Made by a program: the position numbers and the translations under genes. Under the pieces are notes generated by a model. It saw only the letters and a list, made by a program, of their open reading frames with translations. It was not told where the DNA came from and did not search any database. A DNA stretch of 9,613 nt from an uncultured Streptococcus sp. (GTDB lineage Bacteria; Bacillota; Bacilli; Lactobacillales; Streptococcaceae): positions 1 to 9,613 of the forward strand of contig CAKPXD010000049.1 in the NCBI GenBank assembly GCA_934201655.1, read 5' to 3'. Shown here one piece after another: positions 1-5,434 of the stretch. Position 1 is the first letter of the stretch, and every line of letters starts with the position of its first letter.

Positions 1-836
1 ACGTTGCAGCAGTAGTTGAAGTAAATGCTGAAACTGACTTCGTTGCGAAAAACGCTCAATTCGTTGAATTGGTAAATGCAACTGCAAAAGTAATCGCTGA
101 AGGAAAACCAGCTAACAACGAAGAAGCTCTTGCTTTGACAATGCCTTCAGGTGAAACTCTTGAAGCAGCTTATGTGTCTGCAACAGCAACTATCGGAGAA
201 AAAATCTCATTCCGTCGCTTTGCTTTGATTGAAAAAACAGATGCACAACACTTCGGTGCTTACCAACACAACGGCGGACGTATCGGTGTTATCTCTGTAA
301 TCGAAGGTGGAGACGAAGCGCTTGCTAAACAAATCTCAATGCATATTGCTGCGATGAAACCAACAGTTCTTTCTTACAAAGAATTGGATGAGCAATTTGT
401 TAAAGATGAGTTGGCTCAATTGAACCACGTAATCGACCAAGATAACGAAAGCCGTGCAATGGTTAACAAACCAGCTCTTCCACACTTGAAGTATGGATCA
501 AAAGCTCAATTGACTGATGAAGTTATCGCTCAAGCTGAAGCTGACATTAAAGCAGAGTTGGCTGCAGAAGGAAAACCAGAAAAAATCTGGGATAAGATCA
601 TCCCAGGTAAGATGGATCGCTTCATGCTTGACAACACTAAAGTTGACCAAGCATACACACTTCTTGCACAAGTCTACATCATGGATGACAGCAAGACAGT
701 TGAAGCATACCTTGAATCAGTTAACGCTTCAGTAGTTGAGTTCGCTCGCTTTGAAGTTGGTGAAGGTATCGAAAAAGCTGCAAATGACTTTGAAGCTGAA
801 GTTGCAGCTACAATGGCAGCAGCTTTGAATAACTAA
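1..836 (+). CDS. tsf: Elongation factor Ts, 5'-truncated by the window edge
   Basis: EF-Ts is the cytoplasmic guanine-nucleotide exchange factor that releases GDP from EF-Tu during translation elongation. Reading from base 3 gives 277 in-frame residues up to a TAA at 834-836. Visible residues 4-17 read [14 protein letters not shown], which contains the TDFVA motif that contacts the EF-Tu nucleotide-binding domain. The rest is the alternating helical and sheet core with the family's conserved stretch around [15 protein letters not shown]. Streptococcal EF-Ts is about 346 residues, so roughly 69 N-terminal residues (the UBA-like domain) lie upstream. A TTG at base 69 is an internal leucine codon and not the start. 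Codon choice is strongly biased (GAA, AAA, GCT, CAA, AAC), as expected for a highly expressed translation gene. In streptococci rpsB normally precedes it. A hairpin follows seven bases after the stop. Confidence 0.97.
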   Translation, partial: VAAVVEVNAETDFVAKNAQFVELVNATAKVIAEGKPANNEEALALTMPSGETLEAAYVSATATIGEKISFRRFALIEKTDAQHFGAYQHNGGRIGVISVIEGGDEALAKQISMHIAAMKPTVLSYKELDEQFVKDELAQLNHVIDQDNESRAMVNKPALPHLKYGSKAQLTDEVIAQAEADIKAELAAEGKPEKIWDKIIPGKMDRFMLDNTKVDQAYTLLAQVYIMDDSKTVEAYLESVNASVVEFARFEVGEGIEKAANDFEAEVAATMAAALNN

Positions 837-842
837 TAATAA

Positions 843-875
843 AAAGAGGAAGCAGATTTGCTTCCTCTTTCTTAT
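843..875 (+). terminator. Hairpin terminator after tsf, probably bidirectional
   Basis: Arms 843-854 (AAAGAGGAAGCA) and 859-870 form a perfect 12-bp stem around the loop GATT. It starts seven bases after the tsf stop. The T-run on the + strand is short and broken (CTTTCTTAT). Read on the - strand the stem is followed by TTATTATTAG joined to the T-rich arm, so it could also back up termination of cysK. Confidence 0.85.
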
Positions 876-876
876 A

Positions 877-910
877 GAAAAAATTACAAAGCCCTTGTTA
901 AAGGGCTTTG
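877..910 (-). terminator. Rho-independent terminator of cysK
   Basis: Arms 887-896 and 901-910 pair perfectly over 10 bp (CAAAGCCCTT with AAGGGCTTTG) around a 4-base loop. On the - strand, 13 bases after the cysK stop, the stem is followed by TAATTTTTTC, a good U-tract. On the + strand the following bases are not T-rich, so it acts mainly on cysK. Confidence 0.87.
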
Positions 911-923
911 TGTATTTAGGAGA

Positions 924-1850
924 CTAGACTTCGAACTCATAGAGCGCTGTAGATAGGTAACGTTCTCCATTATCTGGTGCAAGCGCAAGGACTTTTTTAC
1001 CTGCCCCAAGTTTTTTAGCAACTTCGATTGCTGCATAGATAGCTGCGGCAGAAGAAATACCTACCAAGAAGCCTTCTTTTCCACCAATTTCGCGACCAAG
1101 TGCAAGAGCATTGTCTGATGTCACGCGAACAATACCATCATAAGCTTCTGTATCAAGTGTTTCTGGGATGAATCCTGCAGAGATACCTTGAATTTTGTGA
1201 GGTCCTGGTTTTTCACCTGATAAGATTGCTGACTCATCTGCCTCAACTGCAAAAACTTGAATGTTTGAATTAGCCGATTTAAGAGCATGAGAGACACCAG
1301 AAATAGTTCCTCCAGTACCAACGCCAGCAACAAAGGCATCTAAACCATCAGCTCCGAAATCAGCTAGAATTTCAGCTCCTGTTGTTCTTTCGTGAACTTC
1401 TGGGTTAGCTTGGTTATTAAACTGTAATGGTAGGAAACCATCGCGTTCAGCAGCAATTTCTTGCGCTTTTGCAATCGCACCTTTCATTCCTTCACTACCG
1501 GGAGTGAGGACTAGTTCAGCACCATAAGCTTGGATGATTTTACGGCGTTCAACACTCATTGTTTCAGGCATAACGATGACAACTTTATAACCTTTAGCAG
1601 CGCCAACCCATGAAAGACCGATACCAGTGTTCCCGCTTGTTGCTTCTACAATAGTAGAGCCTGGTTTCAGTTTACCCTCTTGTTCTGCTTTTTCAATCAT
1701 GCTGAGAGCAATGCGGTCCTTAACAGATGAACCTGGGTTAAAAGCTTCTAGTTTTACGTAAACGTCTGCTGCACCTTCTGGTACAATGTTATTCAATTTA
1801 ACAATCGGTGTTTTTCCGATAAGTTCTGTGATATTGTTATAAATAGCCAT
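924..1850 (-). CDS. cysK: Cysteine synthase (O-acetylserine sulfhydrylase), PLP-dependent
   Basis: The enzyme makes L-cysteine and acetate from O-acetyl-L-serine and sulfide in the cytoplasm. The 308-residue protein is normal length for the family. The PLP Schiff-base lysine is K44 in NPGSSVKDR (38-46). The substrate loop TSGNTG lies at 71-76, the phosphate-binding glycine loop GVGTGGT at 176-182, the conserved [13 protein letters not shown] at 215-227, and S266 in GISSAAA is the PLP pyridine-nitrogen serine position. The sequence fits CysK more than cystathionine beta-synthase or CysM, though a minor O-phosphoserine or homoserine activity cannot be excluded. Start: ATG at 1850, with an AGAGGTG Shine-Dalgarno about six bases upstream. 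It has its own promoter (1880-1908) and terminator, so it is probably monocistronic. The predicted leader of about 22 bases leaves no room for a T-box or S-box riboswitch, so control is probably by a DNA-binding regulator. Confidence 0.96.
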   Translation of the reverse strand: MAIYNNITELIGKTPIVKLNNIVPEGAADVYVKLEAFNPGSSVKDRIALSMIEKAEQEGKLKPGSTIVEATSGNTGIGLSWVGAAKGYKVVIVMPETMSVERRKIIQAYGAELVLTPGSEGMKGAIAKAQEIAAERDGFLPLQFNNQANPEVHERTTGAEILADFGADGLDAFVAGVGTGGTISGVSHALKSANSNIQVFAVEADESAILSGEKPGPHKIQGISAGFIPETLDTEAYDGIVRVTSDNALALGREIGGKEGFLVGISSAAAIYAAIEVAKKLGAGKKVLALAPDNGERYLSTALYEFEV

Positions 1851-1879
1851 GTTAGCACCTCTTTATATAAGATGCTTCT

Positions 1880-1908
1880 AGTATAACGCTATCTTAAACT
1901 TTTGTAAA
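1880..1908 (-). promoter_or_regulatory. Sigma-A promoter of cysK
   Basis: On the - strand the -35 element TTTACA (1908-1903) is separated by 17 bases from the -10 element TATACT (1885-1880). Transcription should begin near 1873, giving a leader of about 22 bases that carries the AGAGGTG ribosome binding site before the ATG at 1850. Each hexamer is close to consensus and the spacing is ideal. Confidence 0.8.
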
Positions 1909-1914
1909 ATATAG

Positions 1915-1943
1915 AAATCCTATCGAAGCGATAGGATTTTTTT
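1915..1943 (-). terminator. Hairpin between yigZ and cysK, likely yigZ terminator
   Basis: Arms 1915-1925 (AAATCCTATCG) and 1929-1939 pair perfectly over 11 bp with a three-base loop, which may open to five. It lies 63 bases past the yigZ stop and only six bases before the cysK -35 box. By gene order it should end yigZ transcription on the - strand, where the stem is followed by CTATATTTT. The cleaner run of seven Ts (1937-1943) is on the + strand, where no gene needs termination apart from antisense transcripts. Confidence 0.65.
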
Positions 1944-2005
1944 ATAACAATCAGAAAAATAGTCAGTGTAAATCTAAAAATTGAGGCAAGATATTTAAAA
2001 GCGCT

Positions 2006-2641
2006 TTACACAAGGTTTACAGGGACTTCAACTTCTCGTAAGCCTTGATCTGTTAGGATAACCTTCCCATTAAAAAATTCTATGAGGGCAGCTTTGGTAT
2101 CCTCTTTATCCTCTTTATCGACAAAGATAATTGTGTCAACTTGATCTGTAAAGTTGGTTTCGAGTTCCATAAGATTATGTTCTTTAAGAAAATTCCCATA
2201 CTCTTGATATTGAGCATAACTCATTTGAATTTGAATCCCTGCTTGTTCTTTAATTTCAACAATTCCAATTTCTTTGACAGCTAAGGCTACACTACCTGCA
2301 TAAGCGCGAATAAGACCACCTGCTCCAAGTTTGATACCACCAAAATATCTGGTAACAACTACACAAACATTGGTCAAATTATGATTTTCTAGAACTCCTA
2401 GCATAGGTACACCAGCAGTTCCACTTGGCTCCCCATCATCACTGGTTCGCTTGATTTCACTGCGCTCACCAATAATAAAAGCAGAGCAGTTATGGGTAGC
2501 CTTATAGTGTTCTTTTTTGATAGCAGTGATAAAGGCACGAGCTTCTTCTTCACTATAGACACGTTTTGCATGACAAATAAATCGTGATTTTTTGATTTCT
2601 TCTTGGACTTGTCCGTCTTCTTTTATCGTTCTAAATTCCAT
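2006..2641 (-). CDS. yigZ: YigZ/IMPACT family protein (UPF0029 with C-terminal DUF1949)
   Basis: A 211-residue protein of the conserved YigZ family, related to the N-terminal domain of eukaryotic IMPACT. Residues 18-125 form the family domain: SRFICHA (19-25), the signature SDDGEPSGTAGVPML (67-81) and TRYFGGIKLGAGGLIRAY (97-114). Residues from about 135 to 195 correspond to the ferredoxin-like DUF1949 domain. No enzymatic role is firmly established; structural work on relatives suggests nucleic-acid or ribosome-related binding, and annotations as a protease or proline dipeptidase are unreliable. There is no signal peptide or membrane segment, so it should be cytoplasmic. It is divergent from comFA, an arrangement I recall from other streptococci. 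The ATG at 2641 is the only start that keeps the conserved N-terminus, yet no Shine-Dalgarno precedes it (AATAAAAAT) and a -10 element ends six bases upstream, so the mRNA may be leaderless. Confidence 0.92.
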   Translation of the reverse strand: MEFRTIKEDGQVQEEIKKSRFICHAKRVYSEEEARAFITAIKKEHYKATHNCSAFIIGERSEIKRTSDDGEPSGTAGVPMLGVLENHNLTNVCVVVTRYFGGIKLGAGGLIRAYAGSVALAVKEIGIVEIKEQAGIQIQMSYAQYQEYGNFLKEHNLMELETNFTDQVDTIIFVDKEDKEDTKAALIEFFNGKVILTDQGLREVEVPVNLV

Positions 2642-2647
2642 ATTTTT

Positions 2648-2676
2648 ATTGTACTAAAAAATAGTCTAAAGTTCTA
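2648..2676 (-). promoter_or_regulatory. Putative yigZ promoter giving a leaderless mRNA
   Basis: On the - strand a -10 element TACAAT (2653-2648) lies exactly six bases before the ATG (2641). The usual start point, about seven bases past the -10 box, is then the A of the start codon. The -35 candidate 17 bases upstream, TAGAAC (2676-2671), matches consensus poorly, so the promoter may be weak or use another start. No Shine-Dalgarno is present. Confidence 0.55.
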
Positions 2677-2681
2677 GATTT

Positions 2682-2689
2682 TACGAATA
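2682..2689 (+). promoter_or_regulatory. ComX (SigX) cin-box/com-box driving comFA
   Basis: TACGAATA matches exactly the consensus recognised by the alternative sigma factor ComX/SigX in streptococci, which turns on late competence genes. It is followed after seven bases by the comFA ATG (2697). This marks comFA-comFC as a late competence operon. The short gap implies an mRNA with almost no 5' leader; AAAGAAG just before the ATG is too close to act as a normal ribosome binding site. Confidence 0.9.
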
Positions 2690-2696
2690 AAGAAGT

Positions 2697-3995
2697 ATGA
2701 AAATAAATCCAAATTATCTTGGTCGACTTTTTACAGAACAAGAATTAAGCCCTGAAGAACGACAACTGGCGGAGAAGCTGCCAAGCATGAGAAAAGAGAA
2801 GGGGAAACTCTTCTGCCAACGATGTGATAGTATGATTCAAGATGAATGGTCTCTACCTATTAATGCTCATTACTGCCGAGAATGTTTGTTGATGAAGCGA
2901 GTTAGGAGTGATCAGGCCTTATATTATTTCCCTCAAGAAGATTTTCCTAAACAAGATGTTCTTAAATGGAAGGGACAATTGACACCATTTCAAGAGAAAG
3001 TATCAGAAGGCTTACTTCAAGCAGTAGAGAACCAGCAACCGACTTTAGTTCATGCAGTGACTGGCGCTGGGAAGACAGAGATGATTTATAAAGTTGTTGC
3101 GAAAGTTATTAATGATGGTGGCGCAGTTTGTCTAGCAAGTCCACGGATAGATGTTTGTTTGGAATTGTATAAGCGATTGCAGAATGACTTTACTTGCGAA
3201 ATAGCTTTACTGCATGGAGAGTCTATACCATATTTTCGGACACCACTAGTTGTTGCAACAACTCATCAATTATTAAAGTTTTACCATGCTTTTGATTTGC
3301 TAATAGTAGATGAAGTAGATGCTTTTCCTTATGTTGACAACAATATGCTTTACAAAGCTGTAAAGAATTGTGTAAAGGAAAATGGACTCAGAATTTTTCT
3401 CACTGCAACTTCTACAGATGAGTTGGATAAGAAGGTTCGCTTAGGAGAACTGAAAAGGTTGAGTTTGCCAAGGCGGTTCCATGGAAATCCTTTAATTATT
3501 CCAAAACCCGTTTGGCTATCTGATCTGGATAAATGTTTGGATAAGTTTCGCCTACCACCAAAGCTAAAAAGATATGTGGAAAACCAGAGAAGAACTGGCT
3601 ACCCCTTACTAATATTTGCATCAGAAATTACAAAGGGAGAGAAGTTGAAGGAAATCTTACAAGAGAAATTTCCAAATGAGAAAATTGGTTTCGTATCCTC
3701 AGCTACTGAAAATAGATTAGAGCAAGTTCAAGCTTTTAGGGATAGGGAATTGACCATATTGATAAGCACAACAATATTGGAGCGCGGAGTTACCTTCCCT
3801 TGTGTTGATGTCTGTGTCGTAGAAGCAAACCATCGTCTTTTTACAAAATCAAGCCTCATTCAAATTGGAGGACGTGTCGGTCGTAGCATGGATAGACCTA
3901 CAGGAGATCTAATTTTCTTTCATAATGGATTAAATCGTTCGATTAAGAATGCTATAAAGGAAATTAAACTGATGAACAAGGAGGCAGGCCTATGA
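2697..3995 (+). CDS. comFA: ComFA, DEAD-box-like competence ATPase for DNA uptake
   Basis: ComFA is a cytoplasmic-face ATPase that helps pull single-stranded transforming DNA through the ComEC channel. Its 432 residues are the usual length. A zinc-finger-like cluster is formed by C40, C43, C60 and C63 (FCQRC and YCREC). The superfamily-2 helicase core follows: Walker A TGAGKT at 122-127, Walker B DEVD at 205-208, motif III TAT at 236-238, motif V-like STTILERGVTFP at 358-369 and motif VI QIGGRVGRS at 389-397. All catalytic motifs are intact, so the gene appears functional. The start ATG gives the conserved MKINPNYLGRLF N-terminus, and no in-frame upstream alternative fits. The stop overlaps the comFC start as ATGA, so the two are translationally coupled. 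Expression is expected only during competence, through the ComX box at 2682-2689. Confidence 0.96.
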   Translation: MKINPNYLGRLFTEQELSPEERQLAEKLPSMRKEKGKLFCQRCDSMIQDEWSLPINAHYCRECLLMKRVRSDQALYYFPQEDFPKQDVLKWKGQLTPFQEKVSEGLLQAVENQQPTLVHAVTGAGKTEMIYKVVAKVINDGGAVCLASPRIDVCLELYKRLQNDFTCEIALLHGESIPYFRTPLVVATTHQLLKFYHAFDLLIVDEVDAFPYVDNNMLYKAVKNCVKENGLRIFLTATSTDELDKKVRLGELKRLSLPRRFHGNPLIIPKPVWLSDLDKCLDKFRLPPKLKRYVENQRRTGYPLLIFASEITKGEKLKEILQEKFPNEKIGFVSSATENRLEQVQAFRDRELTILISTTILERGVTFPCVDVCVVEANHRLFTKSSLIQIGGRVGRSMDRPTGDLIFFHNGLNRSIKNAIKEIKLMNKEAGL

Positions 3996-4654
3996 TTTGT
4001 TTACTATGTGCCCAACATTTGAAGAAAAATCTAACCTTTGGAGAGCTTCTTTTTTTGAAAAAGGAGGAGGGCTCACTTTGTTTAGCTTGTTACTCAAGTT
4101 TTGAAATGATTGGGGAAGAACATTGCCCAAATTGTTATAAAAAAGGAGTGTCAAGTTCATGTCAAGATTGTCAACTTTGGTGTAAAGAAGGGATTGAAGT
4201 AAGTCATGAAGCGATTTTTAGTTATAATCAAGCCATGAAAGACTTCTTTAATCGTTACAAATTTGATGGCGATTATATTCTCCGAAAAGTTTTTGCTATG
4301 ATTTTAAAAGAGAATTTAAAAAAATACAAGGATTATCATTTTGTTTTAATACCGTTAAGCCCTGATAGGTATGCAAAAAGAGGTTTTAATCAGGTTGCAG
4401 GCCTAATAGAAGCGACAGGACTTTCCCATCTGGATGTATTAGAGAAAAGAGAAGAGAAAGCAAGTTCTTCTAAAAATCGTTCAGAGCGTTTGGCCACGGA
4501 ACTTCCGTTTTTTATTAAAGAAGACAGTAGGATTCCAAAGAAGATTCTATTGATTGATGATATTTATACGACAGGAGCGACTGTTAACCGTGTCAAGAGT
4601 ATGCTAGAGAATGCAGGAGCAGAAGAGGTTAGAACATTTTCCCTCGTAAGATGA
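3992..4654 (+). CDS. comFC: ComFC, phosphoribosyltransferase-like competence protein
   Basis: ComFC belongs to the ComF/GntX family and is needed for efficient transformation, working with ComFA in the cytoplasm. Of its 220 residues, the first 65 or so carry nine cysteines (C3, C6, C30, C33, C45, C48, C57, C60, C64), consistent with zinc binding. The C-terminal half is a type I phosphoribosyltransferase fold: PLSPDRYAKRGFNQV at 121-135 and the PRPP-binding loop ILLIDDIYTTGAT at 185-197, with its acidic pair D189-D190. No phosphoribosyl reaction has been clearly assigned to the family. The ATG at 3992 overlaps the comFA stop by four bases. A strong AAGGAGG lies at 3978-3984, seven bases upstream and inside comFA, unlike the poor initiation context of comFA itself. 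No terminator is visible after the stop. Confidence 0.95.
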   Translation: MICLLCAQHLKKNLTFGELLFLKKEEGSLCLACYSSFEMIGEEHCPNCYKKGVSSSCQDCQLWCKEGIEVSHEAIFSYNQAMKDFFNRYKFDGDYILRKVFAMILKENLKKYKDYHFVLIPLSPDRYAKRGFNQVAGLIEATGLSHLDVLEKREEKASSSKNRSERLATELPFFIKEDSRIPKKILLIDDIYTTGATVNRVKSMLENAGAEEVRTFSLVR

Positions 4655-4663
4655 GGAAAAAGA

Positions 4664-4692
4664 TTGCAAAAAGATAATGAAAGCGTTATAAT
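4664..4692 (+). promoter_or_regulatory. Sigma-A promoter of hpf
   Basis: TTGCAA at 4664-4669, a 17-base spacer, and a perfect TATAAT at 4687-4692 make a strong vegetative promoter. Transcription should start near 4699, leaving a leader of about 35 bases with an AGAAGG ribosome binding site at 4721-4726. The -35 box starts only nine bases after the comFC stop. Confidence 0.87.
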
Positions 4693-4733
4693 AAATGTAG
4701 AAAAACAAATATGTTTAGAAAGAAGGTACTTAT

Positions 4734-5282
4734 ATGATTAAATATAGTATCCGTGGTGAAAACCTAGAAGTAACTGAAGCAATTCGTGATTATGTAGTTT
4801 CTAAACTCGAAAAGATCGAAAAATACTTCCAAGCAGATCAAGAATTAGATGCGCGTGTCAATTTGAAAGTGTATCGTGAAAAGACTGCTAAGGTAGAAGT
4901 AACAATTCCGCTTGGGTCTATAACTCTTCGTGCAGAAGACGTTTCTCAAGATATGTATGGATCTATTGATTTGGTGACAGATAAGATTGAACGTCAAATC
5001 CGTAAAAATAAAACTAAAATTGAACGTAAGAACAGAAATAAAGTTTCTACTAGCCAACTATTTACAGATGCCTTGGTAGAAGAGACAGATGCTGCTCAAC
5101 CTAAAGTTGTTCGTTCAAAACAAATTGATTTAAAACCAATGGACCTTGAAGAAGCACTTCTTCAGATGGACTTATTGGGCCATGATTTCTTCATTTATAT
5201 CGATGTTGAAGATGAAACAACAAATGTCATTTATCGACGCGAAGATGGAGATATTGGTCTTCTTGAAGTGAAAGAATCATAA
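4734..5282 (+). CDS. hpf: Long-form ribosome hibernation promoting factor
   Basis: Long HPF binds the 30S decoding region and dimerises 70S ribosomes into inactive 100S particles in stress or stationary phase. At 182 residues this is the long form of Firmicutes, not the short HPF or YfiA/RaiA of enterics, although it is often annotated as raiA or yfiA. Residues 1-98 are the beta-alpha-beta ribosome-binding domain, beginning MIKYSIRGENLEVTEAIRDYV and ending in a basic helix (KIERQIRKNKTKIERKNRNK, 84-103). Residues 104-125 are a variable linker. Residues 126-182, with IDLKPMDLEEALLQMDLLGHDFFIY (131-155), form the C-terminal dimerisation domain. The ATG at 4734 follows AGAAGG by seven bases. It has a strong promoter of its own but also lies directly downstream of comFC without an intervening terminator, so competence transcription may reach it. 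Confidence 0.95.
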   Translation: MIKYSIRGENLEVTEAIRDYVVSKLEKIEKYFQADQELDARVNLKVYREKTAKVEVTIPLGSITLRAEDVSQDMYGSIDLVTDKIERQIRKNKTKIERKNRNKVSTSQLFTDALVEETDAAQPKVVRSKQIDLKPMDLEEALLQMDLLGHDFFIYIDVEDETTNVIYRREDGDIGLLEVKES

Positions 5283-5302
5283 TACTTAATATGCTTAGAT
5301 TA

Positions 5303-5340
5303 AAAAGGTGGTTTACACTAGTGTAAACCACCTTTTGTGT
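5303..5340 (+). terminator. Terminator after hpf, built on a 34-base perfect palindrome
   Basis: Bases 5303-5336 read the same on both strands. A realistic hairpin has a 15-bp stem (5303-5317 with 5322-5336) and a CTAG loop. It begins 21 bases after the hpf stop, and the T-run on the + strand is only TTTT followed by GTGT. The - strand side has a slightly better run (TTTTTAATC). The position supports termination of hpf; an operator role for its core TTTACACTAGTGTAAA is a less likely alternative. Confidence 0.75.
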
Positions 5341-5406
5341 TCATGAATACTACATTTGAGCATAAGTGCTATTACTTCTTTAAAGGTCGCTTTTTCAGTG
5401 CAAATA

Positions 5407-5428
5407 TGGTATAATATTGCGCAAGAGG
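5407..5428 (+). promoter_or_regulatory. Extended -10 promoter and ribosome binding site of gdpP
   Basis: A perfect TATAAT at 5410-5415 is preceded by TG at 5407-5408 (TGG then TATAAT), an extended -10 element. No good -35 box sits 17 bases upstream (TCGCTT). Transcription should begin near 5422, giving a leader of only about 13 bases. It contains AAGAGG at 5423-5428, six bases before the ATG at 5435. This spacing decides the gdpP start. Confidence 0.75.
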
Positions 5429-5434
5429 TTTGTA

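Noticed and set aside
69..836. TTG at 69 as the start of tsf.
   Set aside because: The EF-Ts frame is open to the window edge and the TDFVAKN motif lies before this codon, so the gene is cut by the window rather than starting here.
1851..1873. A T-box or SAM riboswitch in front of cysK.
   Set aside because: The predicted leader is only about 22 bases, and the hairpin at 1915-1943 lies upstream of the promoter, so no transcribed leader structure is possible.
924..2641. Short frames of about 60-90 residues lying inside or across larger genes (for example 1121-1339 -, 4845-5057 -, 6275-6623 -, 7108-7305 -, 7508-7789 +, 9099-9326 -).
   Set aside because: They sit inside genes with clear family motifs, lack convincing ribosome binding sites and give low-complexity or cysteine/serine-rich peptides without domains. 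They are shadows of the coding frames.
2697..4654. comFA and comFC as decayed genes, as occurs in some streptococcal lineages.
   Set aside because: Both frames are full length with every expected catalytic and zinc-binding motif, and the ComX box matches consensus exactly.
5303..5336. The palindrome as a mobile-element end or MITE-type repeat.
   Set aside because: Only one copy is in the window, there are no flanking direct repeats, and its position after hpf fits a terminator.
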